A DNA stretch of 64,000 bases from Macrostomum hystrix (Eukaryota; Platyhelminthes; Macrostomidae): the NCBI GenBank assembly GCA_950097015.1, contig CATNEN010000003.1:10087501-10151500 (forward strand), written 5' to 3'. Below are positions 33,885 through 45,900 of this stretch, in pieces (position 1 is the stretch's first letter; every line of letters starts with the position of its first letter). The notes below the pieces were generated by a model. The model ran no database searches, was not told the DNA's origin, and saw only the letters and a list, made by a program, of their open reading frames with translations. The position numbers and the translations under genes are program-made.

Positions 33885-35196
33885 ATTAAAATGTTTGACT
33901 GATACAGTCAATATTATCTATGCTTGATCAATATTAGCCTATGCTATACAATAGGCTTGTATCTTTGATGTAATTGCGACATTGCCAGCTAGTTGTCATT
34001 TGTTATATTTCTGTGCTCCTTCCTAATTAAAGTGAAATTATTGTCTTACATTTTGTTAAAATCATGCCTGTGTATGTAACTCTAGCTTCAATTAATTCGC
34101 TGTTGCTATGCAGCTCAAACTTAAAATAAATAGTTTGCTTGCTTTTTTTTACATAAATATCACTTGTTTGATTTGATTTGATTTGCTTTTTTCTTTGTAT
34201 TTTTTAGGCTTTAGTTAATTAGTTTGTTGTGTGCCTCTGAACAATGATTGCAGTAACAGCGTCTACACTTCTGAACATGTTACTGAAGAAGCTTCTGAAC
34301 AGGCTTCTGAACAGGCTTCTGAACAGGGTTCTGAACAGGCTCATGAACACGCTACTGAACATGTTACTGAACAGGCTTCTGAACAGGCTCGTGAACACGC
34401 TTCTGAACATGTTACTGAACAGGCTTCTGAACATACTACCGAACATACAACTGAACAGACTACTGAGCATACTACCGAACATACAACTGAACACACTACT
34501 GAGCATACTACCGAACATACTACTGAACAGACTACTGAGCATACTACCGAACGTACTACTACTGAACAGACTACTGAACATGCTACTGAAATAGTAGTAT
34601 TCGAAGCTAATAGAATCGATTTGGAACCGTCGCGCGGTAGAAAACGTCTTCATTCTTCGTCGTCGGACAAAGAAGTGGAGGTTATTCAGGCGTTGATGAT
34701 GCTAACTGGCAAACAGGTGACAGCTGCTGCAGCCGCCGCGGCGGCCGCTTCATCCGCCATTACTAATACTACTAGTAATAACACTATAACCCAGGAAGAT
34801 ACCAATTTAAATTAAATTAAAATGTTTGACTGATACAGTCAATATTATCTATGCTTGATCAATATTAGCCTATGCTATACAATAGGCTTGTATCTTTGAT
34901 GTAATTGCGACATTGCCAGCTAGTTGTCATTTGTTATATTTCTGTGCTCCTTCCTAATTAAAGTGAAATTATTGTCTTACATTTTGTTAAAATCATGCCT
35001 GTGTATGTAACTCTAGCTTCAATTAATTCGCTGTTGCTATGCAGCTCAAACTTAAAATAAATAGTTTGCTTGCTTTTTTTTACATAAATATCACTTGTTT
35101 GATTTGATTTGATTTGCTTTTTTCTTTGTATTTTTTAGGCTTTAGTTAATTAGTTTGTTGTGTGCCTCTGAACAATGATTGCAGTAACAGCGTCTA
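33397..35196 (+). repeat. Tandem segmental duplication of the KANSL2 3' end
   Basis: Copy 1 (about 33397-34266) and copy 2 (about 34268-35196) both run from CTTCTGAACATGTTACTGAAG through the Glu/His repeat coding region, the TAA and about 380 bp of 3' UTR to TAACAGCGTCTA. By eye the UTRs are identical. The coding parts differ by a few substitutions and by extra 12-bp repeat units in copy 2. Copy 2 keeps an open frame to its stop but has no promoter, start exon or splice acceptor of its own. Confidence 0.93.
34125..34130 (+). terminator. KANSL2 polyadenylation signal (copy 1)
   Basis: AATAAA lies about 240 bases after the stop, preceded by an ATTAAA near 34025. The same signal is repeated at 35056-35061 in the duplicated copy, so there are two possible 3' ends. 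Confidence 0.55.
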
Positions 35197-35860
35197 ATTT
35201 TTTATTATGATACCATTTCTGTCAATCATTGTTTTTTTTCTAAAAGTAATGAGGCCAATATGAGCAACTCAGGCTGCAATACCCATTTCTTGTGTCGCAC
35301 CATTGTTCCTATCAAGTGGATAAAGCGATTATGAGAAAGAAGACAGCCTGACATTGTGTTGCTTTTAGCAGTAGAACAACTGCCTAGTTGTTAAAGCGTC
35401 TTACTCACTAGACCACAGGGGTGCTTCAAATACTCTCTGCCAACTTCACTATAACTCCCAACCCGAATGACCAATTTTCGTTAAAAGTCCACCATATGGA
35501 TCAACATTTTCCGCTATTTACGATAAACCAACTTTCAAAGTTGTCAGCATCGTCGAGCAATTATTGTCGAAGGCCCTGATAACAAGGACAATTAACATTG
35601 CTATGCGATACATATCTATGGCAAATGGCGAATGCAAATTTATTCGATAATATGAAAATCGGCAATAGAATCAATACAAAATCATAGACATTAAAAGCCG
35701 ACACCGTTTCATACTTAAATTTGTTAGCATTTTTTAGTATGATACCTTGATCCGGGGCACAGGTTGCGATACCCATTTCTTATGTTGCACTATTTGCTCG
35801 GCAACTCAAGAAAGAAGTCTCAACCTGACACTTATATCCTTTTTACGGGGCTGTAGCTTA
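35197..35860. other. Non-coding DNA with a dispersed-repeat pair
   Basis: Two stretches share GATACC, GCRATACCCATTTCTT and AAGAAAGAAG...CCTGACA (about 35205-35355 and 35735-35835), probably fragments of a SINE. A tRNA-like GCCTAGTTGTTAAAGCGTC occurs near 35380. No gene is seen. Confidence 0.45.
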
Positions 35861-36900
35861 GTAAGGGGTTCTATTCTAGTTGGGGGTTTAGCCTAGTAGG
35901 GTGAGTCTAGTAGCGGTTTGTAGCCTAGTTGGGGGTTGTAGCCTAGTTGGGGGTTGTAGCCTAGTTGGGGGTTCTAGTCTAGTAGGGGGTTCTAGTCTAG
36001 TAGGGGGTTGTAGCCTAGTTGGGGGTTGTAGCCTAGTTGGGGGTTGTAGCCTAGTTGGGGGTTGTAGCCTAGTTGGGGGTTGTAGCCTAGTTGGGGGGTT
36101 GTAGCCTAGTTGGGGGTTGTAGCCTAGTTGGGGGTTGTAGCCTAGTTGGGGGTTGTAGCCTAGTTGGGGGTTGTAGCCTAGTTGGGGGTTGTAGCCTAGT
36201 TGGGGGTTGTAGCCTAGTTGGGGGTTGTAGCCTAGTTGGGGGTTGTAGCCTAGTTGGGGGTTGTAGCCTAGTTGGGGGTTGTAGCCTAGTTGGGGGTTCT
36301 AGTCTAGTTAGGGGTTCTATTCTAGTTGGGGTTTAGCCTAGTAGGGTGAGTCTAGTAGCGGTTTGTAGCCTAGTTGGGGGTTGTAGCCTAGTTGGGGGTT
36401 GTAGCCTAGTTGGGGTTGTAGCCTAGTAGGGGGTTCTAGTCTAGTAGGGGGTTGTAGCCTAGTTGGGGGTTGTAGCCTAGTTGGGGGTTGTAGCCTAGTT
36501 GGGGGTTGTAGCCTAGTTGGGGGTTGTAGCCTAGTTGGGGGTTTTAGTCTAGTAGGGGTTGTAGCCTAGTTGGGGGTTGTAGCCTAGTAGGGGGTTGTAG
36601 CCTAGTAGGGGGTTCTAGTCTAGTAGGGGGTTGTAGCCTAGTTGGGGGTTGTAGCTTAGTTGGGGGGTTCTAGTCTAGTAGGGGGTTGTAGCCTAGTTGG
36701 GGGTTGTAGCCTAGTTGGGGGTTGTAGCCTAGTAGGGGTTGTAAGCCTAGCAGGTGGTTGTAGCCTAGTGGGGGGTTGTAGCCTAGTAGGGTGCGTCTAT
36801 TAGGGGTTTGTAGCCTAGTTGGCGGTTGTAGCCTAGTAGGGGTTGTAGTCTAGTAGGGATTTGTAGCCTTGTTGGGGGTTCTAGTCTAGTTAGGGGTTTA
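35860..36900. repeat. 18-bp G-rich minisatellite (GTTGTAGCCTAGTTGGGG type)
   Basis: About 57 units, mostly with a run of five G per unit; variants are TTCTAGTCTAGTAGGGGG. The unit length is a multiple of three, so it gives an SLVGGC hexapeptide frame, which is not a gene. Confidence 0.95.
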
Positions 36901-36919
36901 CGATGCTTGACTACGTGTG

Positions 36920-37062
36920 ACTACGTACAGTATCTGTGTGCGGGTGTTCTCAGGAGTCAGCGAAATGGGCAGAATTGCCTCCTCGCTGGCTGCGGGTCTA
37001 GTGTCACCAAATGATGCGCCATTGCCCGCAGCCTTCCGGCAGTTATTATTATTATTATTATT
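36920..37062 (+). mobile_element. SINE family A copy, 5'-truncated, with TTA-repeat tail
   Basis: It reads from ACGTACAGTATCTGTGTG through GCGAAATGGGCAGAATTGCC and GGCTGCGGGTCTAGTGTCACC to GCCATTGCCCGCAGCC, then (TTA)n. This is the only copy here with a clear 3' tail. A family B fragment follows at about 37131-37210. Confidence 0.82.
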
Positions 37063-37390
37063 AGGGGCTTCTAGCCTAGAAAGGGGATTCTAAGCCTAGT
37101 TTTAGCCTTGTTATAGGTGTTCTTGCTAAAAGATGTGTCCTTTAAAAGACACACCTAACTTCTCATTGCTTCAGTTCACCCAGCTGTTAATTGGTTACCA
37201 GCGTTACCAGTTTAGTCAATTAGTTATGTAACATAGATAAATGTCCGATTATCCTTATTGAAACAAAGCATTAGCCAATCATCATTGATAAAAATCATAA
37301 CTACTCTTACAGCCACCCCCAATAGCCGCAAAGCTAGCGGCGGACAGCAGCAGCAGCCATAGCAACAACAATAATAATAATAATAGCAAT

Positions 37391-38283
37391 ATGTCCAACG
37401 CATTGGATAAGCAGCAGGGTGCCATAGCAGCCCCACCCGGTAGCGCTGTTCGCAAAGTGTTCGTCTCACGCGACTATAGCAACGGCTTGGAACTGCGATT
37501 TTCAACAGCTTTCCCCGTCCAACTGCAGGGTCGCATCTCTGAGGAATCTTTTGTTGCCGTGGTAACTAATATCAATCAGATTCTAACGGCGGCTGAGCAG
37601 GGTTCGGCGTCTGTCTATTTAGAGAGCGTCTTTGCCTGCCTCACTGGCTACCTGCTCTACCTGTGCATAGATACACATTATGAAAAGGTTGGCTGGCATA
37701 TCGGGCCTTACAGAAATTCAGGATCTGTTTTTATTTGATTATAGGCTGTAGAATATGTCGTTCTCTGATTGGTCCATAGATTGTACTCGTAGGATCTGTC
37801 CTTTTCTGATTGGTCCATAGATTGTACTCGTAGGATCTGTCCTTTTCTGATTGGTCCATAGATTGTACTCGTAGAATCTGTCATTCTCTGATTGGTCCAT
37901 AGATTGTACTCGTAGAATCTATCATTCTCTGATTGGTCCATAGATTGTACTCGTAGAATCTATCATTCTCTGATTGGTCCGTGCATTGTAGAACCTGTCA
38001 CTTTCTGATTGGTCCGTAGATTGTAGAACCTGACATTCTCTTATTGGTCTTGTGAAGGTAGGATCTGTCATTCTCTGATTGGTTCGTCGGTTCTTGAATT
38101 TGCCGTTCTCTGATTGGTCCATTAGTTTTATAGCCTGTCATTACTTGATTTCAGAGCCTAAAAGAAGTATCCAGGCTAGTTGCCGAGTACAATCGAACCA
38201 TCTTCGAGCCCAGCCGCCTAATGCTAGTTGATCCCAGCGATCGTGGTCTGCGTGTTCTGGAAATTGTTGTGCTAAATGATTAA
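37391..38283 (+). CDS. GOLGA7: GOLGA7/ERF4-like palmitoyltransferase cofactor
   Basis: Two exons, 37391-37687 and 38155-38283, join in phase 0 to give 141 residues, about the family length (human 137). The protein has the Golgin A7/ERF4 domain: KVFVSRDYSNGLELRF near the start, YLESVFACLTGYLLYLC and DTHYEK in the middle, then SLKEVSRLVAEYN, and DPSDRGLRVLEI at the end. GOLGA7 proteins partner a DHHC-type S-acyltransferase (DHHC9 in vertebrates, Erf2 in yeast) that palmitoylates Ras at the Golgi. The family cysteine in the central helix (ACLT) is present. The exon is open upstream to a 3' splice site (ACTCTTACAG at 37303-37312) without another ATG, so 37391 is the likely start. The intron carries a 41-bp minisatellite. 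Confidence 0.92.
37764..38145. repeat. 41-bp minisatellite in the GOLGA7 intron
   Basis: About nine units of TCTGATTGGTCCATAGATTG with TACTCGTAGAATCTGTCAT, shortening at the right edge. It ends about 10 bases before the second exon. Confidence 0.9.
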
Positions 38284-38504
38284 CTGTTTTAGTATATTTT
38301 TAACGCATTGTATCGCTTCTTTGTATGATAAGCCGCTATAAAATAACTGACGATATATAAGAGTAGTAGATAAGCATCGCAATTTCACTCTATGCACATT
38401 CTAGATCGAAAAATGTGTTGATTTTTTCATGCTTATTTTTTATATTTGTTAACCAACTAACCAATTACTTGTTTAAACCTAATTATAACAATAGTAATAA
38501 AAAT

Positions 38505-38705
38505 TGCAGGCAGGGCTGCGGGCAATGGCACATCATATGGTGACACTAGACCCGCAGCCAGCGAGGAGGCAATTCTGCCCATTTCGCTGACTCCTGAGCA
38601 CACACGCACACACAGCTGTCATTCTGCCCTGACTTTCTCATCGTCAGGCAGTGTACACATTGGAGGTTAACCGCTTTAACGCGTTAACCGCTCTGCCACC
38701 GAACC
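38505..38705 (-). mobile_element. SINE family A copy with internal deletion
   Basis: On the minus strand the tRNA-like head (GTGGCAGAGCGGTTAACGCG) is joined after a deletion to the body (TGCCTGACGATGAGAAAGTC ... GGCTGCGGGTCTAGTG). It lies 220 bp after the GOLGA7 stop. Confidence 0.82.
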
Positions 38706-39147
38706 CATTGTTCAAACCTATCTAATCGTTTGTTAAAAGAAATTTTGAGCAAGTTTAGTAATATTTACTATATATCTGTGATGTTTATTCATGTTTTTCT
38801 ACTATTTTCTGTTAAAACTTTTATATTTACAAGAGGTCTTCTGAATATTGCTTAGTTTAGTTCTAGGAAAACATTTAATCAATTTAAATCAACCAGTCCA
38901 TGGACTGAAAAGCTGTGTGACTGGCAGTACATTTTATTTTGTATAAAAGTCTCTCTTTCATTAAAATATGTTCATCAAAACAATAGAAGAAAGTACTAGA
39001 GTTAAAGAACAATAATGCTTTATTTAATTAGTTGTATTGGTAATTCTATTGTTTATTCTGGCAACTGTTTGTTCATTCCAATAACTGTTTTTTGCCGGAA
39101 TACTATTCATAAAACAAAATCAGTTCAAATGTTTCATTGTTCTTGAG

Positions 39148-39617
39148 CAGGGGTCGGCAAACTCCGGCAAGCGGGCCAGATGCGGCCCTCAAAGCTCCCA
39201 AATCCGGCCCGTTGCCCCTTCCGACACCTATTGTATACTGTTTCATCTTTCCCTTGTCTCATCTCTCCCGTGTGCCACCTCTCCCGTGTCTCCATGTCTC
39301 TCATGTCTCGTCTCTCCCGTGTGTAACCTCTCCCGTGTCTCCATCTCTCTCATGTCTCGTCTCTCCCGTGTGCCACCTCTCCCGTGTCTCCATCTCTCCC
39401 ATGTCTCATCTATCCAGTGTCTCATCTCGCCATTGTCTCGTCTCTCCCGTACCTTATCTCTCCTTTGTCTCATCTCTCTCGTGTCTCATCTCTTCTCTCT
39501 CTCATCTCTCCCCTATCTCTGATATATTTCTCTTATATTACTACAGTCAACGCGGCCCGCTGTCGTCTTTCAGGTTCTCTTTTTGGCCCGCTAGCTAATA
39601 AGTTTGCCGAACCCCTG
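39148..39617. mobile_element. hAT-like MITE carrying a minisatellite (copy 1)
   Basis: The ends are CAGGGGTCGGCAAACT on the left and AAGTTTGCCGAACCCCTG on the right, the Charlie/hAT style. They are flanked by TTCTTGAG (39140-39147) and TTATTGAG (39618-39625), an 8-bp duplication with one mismatch. Sub-ends carry GCGGGCCAGATGCGGCCC and GCGGCCCGCTG. The interior (about 39245-39520) is a tandem CTCTCCCGTGTCTCATC repeat. A second copy in the opposite orientation lies at 51317-51891. There is no transposase. Confidence 0.88.
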
Positions 39618-39992
39618 TTATTGAGGGTCCTGTGTCCGATAAGCGGATAAATGATTATCCATCTGTTTAATTTCAAATGACCTTGAGCATGCTAATACTG
39701 AAATGTACTTCTATTTTCTGTTCTGTTTTACCATGTTAAATATATGTGAACAATGATTAGAACCATGTGTAACGTACTACGAGTATAAAAGGTTCTTAAA
39801 AATTATTTTCACGCTTCGAAAGCTGTCAAAAAATTCCAGAAGTTTCAGGTGCTCTTTTAGCTAATTGGCTGACATTTACAACCTCGGCTAAGCATATCGT
39901 TTGCAGCCGGTTTTCAAAGAATTATTTGATTTTGTCATGTCAAACTGCAAAACTTTTCAGAATTGATTTTCATTTCTCAACTGCCGCCTGAA

Positions 39993-42900
39993 ATGTTCGG
40001 CGACATGTTCGAGAAGGCCGAAGAAGATGCTGGCAGGGGTCCGTCAGCTAGTTCAGCGCCGCATCGGGTAGCTTTTGAAGGCTGCGATCTGCCGCGTAAT
40101 CCGCGTGGTCCTACTAGACTAGCCGGCTTAGAAAATCAGGGAGCCACTTGTTATTTAAACTCTCTGATTCAGGTACTGCTGGTTGCTCCCGAGTTGCGCC
40201 GAGCTGTGTTGTCAATCAAAGCCGAACAGATCGGCTTGGTACCCGCCGTTTCTGGCGATGATGCTGAAACAATCGATATTGACTTCGACTCTGATGACAC
40301 TAGTGATTACCTGAGAAAGCTGCACTGTCTGCGTAGAATTCCATTCGAATTGCAATGCCTATTAGGCAGACTGTTGCTTAGCAACAGGGAAGCGTTGAGT
40401 ACGCGCGAATTGACTCGCAGTTTCGGCTGGGACCGGATGGAACACGCTGATCAGCACGATGTGCAAGAATTGAATAGGCTGCTATTCTCAGCACTGGAAG
40501 ATTCCCTGCATCAGATAAAGGGCGCGCCATATCAAAATATTTCACGGCAGGTCTGTCCAAGAGTTACAATATGCTCTGAGCTGGTTATACTTTGTGTTGC
40601 TTAGTACTCAGGTATTAGACACCTGTATTTAGAGTTGCAGTATTAGACACCTGTATTTAGGGTTCAGGTATTAGACACCTGTATTTAGGGTTCAGGTATT
40701 AGACACCTGTATTTAGGGTTCAGGTATTAGACACCTGTATTTAGGGTTCAGTTATTAGACACCTGTATTTAGGGTTCAGGTATTAGACACCTGTATTTAG
40801 GGTTCAGGTATTAGACACCTGTATTTAGGGTTCAGGTATTAGACACCTGTATTTAGGGTTCAGTTATTAGACACCTGTATTTAGGGTTCAGGTATTAGAC
40901 ACCTGTATTTAGGGTTCAGGTATTAGACACCTGTATTTAGGGTTCAGGTATTAGACACCTGTATTTAGGGTTCAGGTATTAGACACCTGTATTTAGGGTT
41001 CAGGTATTAGACACCTGTATTTAGGGTTCAGGTATTAGACACCTGTATTTAGGGTTCAGGTATTAGACACCTGTATTTAGGGTTCAGGTATTAGACACCT
41101 GTATTTAGGGTTCAGGTATTAGACACCTGTATTTAGGGTTCAGGTATTAGACACCTGTATTTAGGGTTCAGGTATTAGACACCTGTATTTAGGGTTCAGG
41201 TATTAGACACCTGTATTTAGGTTTCCGATTTTAGCCACTATCTAAAAATGCGTCAAAAGTAGCAAATTAAATTCGTTTCTCACCTTGACAACGCTGTGGA
41301 AACAGGTAAAAGGCACATTTCGCACTTCAATTCGATGCAGCGAATGCGAATACACATCCAGCCGATCTGAAGAATTCCTTGACCTCTGCGTCACCACCGT
41401 GGGTTACAGCAACCTGGATGACAGTCTAGCTAACTTGTTCGGCTCTGAATGGCTTCAAGGCGACAATAAGTACCGCTGCGATGGCTGTCACAATCTGGTG
41501 GACGCTGAGAAGGTAATAATTGGCACCCAACTGATTGATACTGTTGATTGATCTGACACAGTCACTCCTCCATCACCATATGCTAAGCATCTGACACGTA
41601 CAGTCACTCAATCATATGATGCTGCAGAGCTGACACCGGCACTCCTTAACAATAATAATTGCATGAGGGCTGCGGGCAATGGCACATCATTTGGTGACTG
41701 AAGACTAGCAGCCGGCGAGGAGGCAATTCTGCCCATTTCGCTGACTCCTGAGCACACACGCACACATACTGTACGCAGACATACGTCCACACAGGTGTGT
41801 TCATCTGCCCCTGACTTTCTCATCATCAGGCGGTGTACACTCTCACTGTGCCTTGGAGGTTGGCCCTCAATTGCACGACAAGCCCCCAAGCCTTCTCTCC
41901 GCGGCTGCGCCCCAAATAAATGTGGCCTCGCCGCGGTATTGAGCTCAGGGATCTTGTTGCCAGAAGCAAACGCGTTCTGCACCCCGTGCACTCTATCATA
42001 TGATGCTACAGACCTGACACAGTCTGGCACACAGACCTGACACAGTCTGGCACACAGACCTGACACAGTCTGGCACACAGACCTGACACAGTCTGGCACA
42101 CAGACCTGACACAGTCTGGCACACAGACCTGACACAGTCTGGCACACAGACCTGACACAGTCTGGCACACAGACCTGACACAGTCTGGCACACAGACCTG
42201 ACACAGTCTGGCACACAGACCTGACACAGTCTGGCACACAGACCTGACACAGTCTGGCACACAGACCTGACACAGTCTGGCACACAGACCTGACACAGTC
42301 TGGCACACAGACCTGACACAGTCTGGCACACAGACCTGACACAGTCTGGCACACAGACCTGACACAGTCTGGCACACAGACCTGACACAGTCTGGCACAC
42401 AGACCTGACACAGTCTGGCACACAGACCTGACACAGTCTGGCACACAGACCTGACACAGTCTGGCACACAGACCTGACACAGTCTGGCACACAGACCTGA
42501 CACAGTCTGGCACACAGACCTGACACAGTCTGGCACACAGACCTGACACAGTCTGGCACACAGACCTGACACAGTCTGGCACACAGACCTGACACAGTCT
42601 GGCACACAGACCTGACACAGTATGGCACACAGACCTGACACAGTATGGCACACAGACCTGACACAGTATGGCACACAGATCTGAGCCAATCTCAACCCAA
42701 ACTAGTACCAACAGTCTTTCAAATTCCGCAGACCAGTCGACTCACAGTGCTGCCCCCAATTCTCACGCTGTCACTGATGCGATTCGATTTCGACTTTGCT
42801 CGCATGACTCGAGTGAAACACGAAGGCCGATTCGCCTTCCCCTACGACGACTATCTGGATGTCGGCCGGCATGTGCTAGACAACGTCGATGCCGCACTCT

Positions 42901-45900
42901 ACGAACTATTCGCCGTCGTGATCCACGGAGGCTCAGCTATGGGCGGTCATTATCACGTCTACGTGCGCGACCTCGAGCATCGAGGCAAATGGTTCGACAG
43001 CGCCGAGTCGTCGAGATCTTCGGCAACATTCTCGCCGTCGCCCTCCGTTCTGGTACAGTTGCTGATGGACGCGCCTCAACGTCGCATGGCCCTGAGTCAG
43101 CTGTCTGTTAAGTTCAAATCAGTTACAGGCCAATCATGGGCTACGGCCTGCAAGTCTAGATGGGGCAGCATCAGCCAGTATGTGAACTCAAATGCACAGC
43201 TGTTTGATTGCCAAGAGAGCGGAGATGGATTGCTTGTTCAGCTTAAACATGATACGGTTGCGATTGAAGCTGCGCTGGATAATGACGATGAATCTGCTGC
43301 TTTAGAATCTAAAGCGACAACTAGAACTGAAGGATCGTCTAGGACGGACCGCAAGGAAGACGATACTAGAGGGTAATGCTGTGGATAAGTTTAATTGACC
43401 TATCTGTTCTCCCGTAGCAACCGTTTATCTATGGTAGAAATATACATTTATGTATCGTAGCAACCAATAATTCTTTATATCCGTCAGCAACCAACTAGAT
43501 ATCCGTTTATCTACCCTAAAAAACCAACTAGATATCCATTTATCTACCCTAGAAACCAACTAGATATCCGTTTATCTGCCCTAGCAACTAGCTAAATACT
43601 AATTTATCTCCATCAGCAACCAACTAAGTGCACGTTTTGTCGTAGCAATAAACGTAACATTTATTTGTCTCTAGCAACCAACTATTATACTTATTTGTCC
43701 CCTACCCCGTCCCCTACTCCAGGCGTTGGTTTGATATAAACGATCGACGCGTTACTCCGATTCGTTCTTTCGATATTGAGCGTCAGTTCTCCGGCAGAGA
43801 ATGTGCCTACATGCTGTTCTATCGCCAGTGCCGCCTCAATGATTCAGTATTTCCATTGTCTCGCGCCGATATTAGAGAAGAAATGCCAGATTGGCTTTAT
43901 CGAGCCGTAGTTAAAGAAAATAAACTACTTAATGAGCTGCGTAGGGAACAAGAAGAGAAGCTTAATAGAGTCAGTTACGCTCTGTATCATGAGAGCCAGT
44001 TCAAACTGCGCTCAGATCGATTGATTTGGGATCCAATCGATGATAATGTCCAGCCGCATGCCACAGTTGATATTAATTGCAACAGAACAGTGGACGACCT
44101 TCTAGAAGGCATCGACAATAAGATGGTAAATTTGAGAACTTGTCTTCAGCCGCATTATACCGCCTGAATCACTAACACGACAGGTGGCGCATCATTTAGT
44201 GACACTAGACCCGCAGCCAGCGAGGAGGCAATTCTGCCCATTTCGCTGACTCCTGAGCAAACACGCACACAGATACTGTACGCAGGCACACGCTCACACA
44301 GGTGTGTACATCTGCCCTGACTTTCTCATCGTCAGGCAGTGTACACTCTCACTGTGCCTTGGAGGTTGGCCCCTCTAGGGCGTAGATTGCACGACAAGCC
44401 CCCAAGCCTTCTAATAATTAAATTTGGCCTCGCCGTGGAATCGAACTTAGGGACCTTGGTGCGTGAGGCAAACGCGTTAACCGCTCTGCCACTGACCCCC
44501 CTGCTTGTACATCTTGTACAATAGTTAATTTTTGTGATTTTGCTACGTCTAGATATCCATTCTAGTTGATTAAATCACAAAAGTCTACCTATCAAGTTGA
44601 CATTTTGTTAAAATAAGCTAGTCACTATGAATTTTAATGCTAGCTGTTTATAAGAATAAATTCAAGATAATTATACTAGTCTGTAGTGTATTCATTTCAG
44701 AATTATGATAGTTTATTAGTAAAGAAAATCGTATGAAGATCAAATTGTCATGTAAAAAACTTATCAACATTCGGTGGAGCAACATGTTAGGCAAGTTATG
44801 TCAAAAGTTATGTCAAATATCGCAATTTAAACCTGAAAATGTGAAAATGGTTATCTTCGTAGTGTATTTATTCGTGAAAACAAGCCTTCAATTTTTCTAA
44901 GAAACGTAGCTTCCCGTCCTACTCCTAGTGGTACTTGGCTAGAGCTCTAGACTTCTGACTTAGAGGTCGGGAGTTCGAAACTCAGACAACTCAGACATGG
45001 CACGGCTAATTGCTATAAAATGTACTTTTACTGTCCCAAAACACGGCTCCTAATTTTAGTCGAATCTCATGCCTGAAATCGGCGCCATCGTCTGTCTGGA
45101 GAAAACCGACTGCGGCTACTACGCACTGTGCCGACTGCCAGATCCTGACATTGTGCGCGGCGATTCAACGGTTCTGTCTGGGCCCTTCATGCGGCACTGT
45201 AGGAACGCCAATCCGTTTGTGTTTGTCTGCTTCTCAGGCAATGTGAGTTTAGACAGGTGGCCGGATTATTTAAAAGCTTGCTTATTCATCTGATGGAAAT
45301 CTGCATTCTTGCTCTGTTGTCACTGTCGGTGGCAGAGCCGTCTAACGCGGTTGCCGCTCGCGCCAAGGTCCCTGAGCTCGATTTCGCGGCAAGGCCACAT
45401 TCATTTGGGGCGCAGCCGCGGAGAGAAGGCTTGGTTGGGGGCTTGTTGTGCAATTTGCGCCATTGAGGGCCATAGACTATCGTTCTATCGTCCGCACCAT
45501 TCTTGCAGAATATTTCAACCTTTCTGTCGGGCCCAGCTAACCGACCAATCAAATTGTCGCTGCATTTTCGCGGCAGCGAAATGCTAGAACAGACTCTACC
45601 ATCTAGCATGTGTCTAATTGACTGCATCAGGCACGCTTTAGGCTCACTGTCTCACACGTTGAGCACAGATATTGAGTCTGCCATAGAGTCTGCTACTTGT
45701 TTTGTAAAACGCGAATCTACGAGCTCTAGTCAGCAGTCTCAGCGTTCAGTAGTTGCCGAGTCTGATCTTCGAATCAGTATTGGACAATTGGGCTGTCGCA
45801 GTGGCGATCGGTTTTACGTATCGGCTTCCAAGGCTGATAGTTTCACACCTGAAGCTGCGAGTCAGTTAATCGATGTCACCATGATACTGGTGAGTTTGTG

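Noticed and set aside
34231-34815. A separate 194-residue gene
   Set aside because: It is the coding part of the duplicated KANSL2 tail with no ATG context, promoter or acceptor of its own.
35901-36336. SLVGGC hexapeptide-repeat frames
   Set aside because: They come from an 18-bp array with unit length a multiple of three. The frame breaks wherever one G is gained or lost, and there is no gene context.
40608-41222. Interstitial telomere repeat
   Set aside because: TTAGGG occurs only once per 28-bp unit and never in tandem, so it is incidental.
41608-42711. A 367-codon minus-strand open frame (VCVPDCVRS repeats)
   Set aside because: It is a translation of the 23-bp minisatellite and neighbouring SINE within USP40 intron 2.
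44920-45000. A tRNA gene
   Set aside because: A- and B-box-like sequences are present, but no acceptor stem or full cloverleaf could be paired. It is better read as a SINE head. The same applies to the heads of the other SINE copies.
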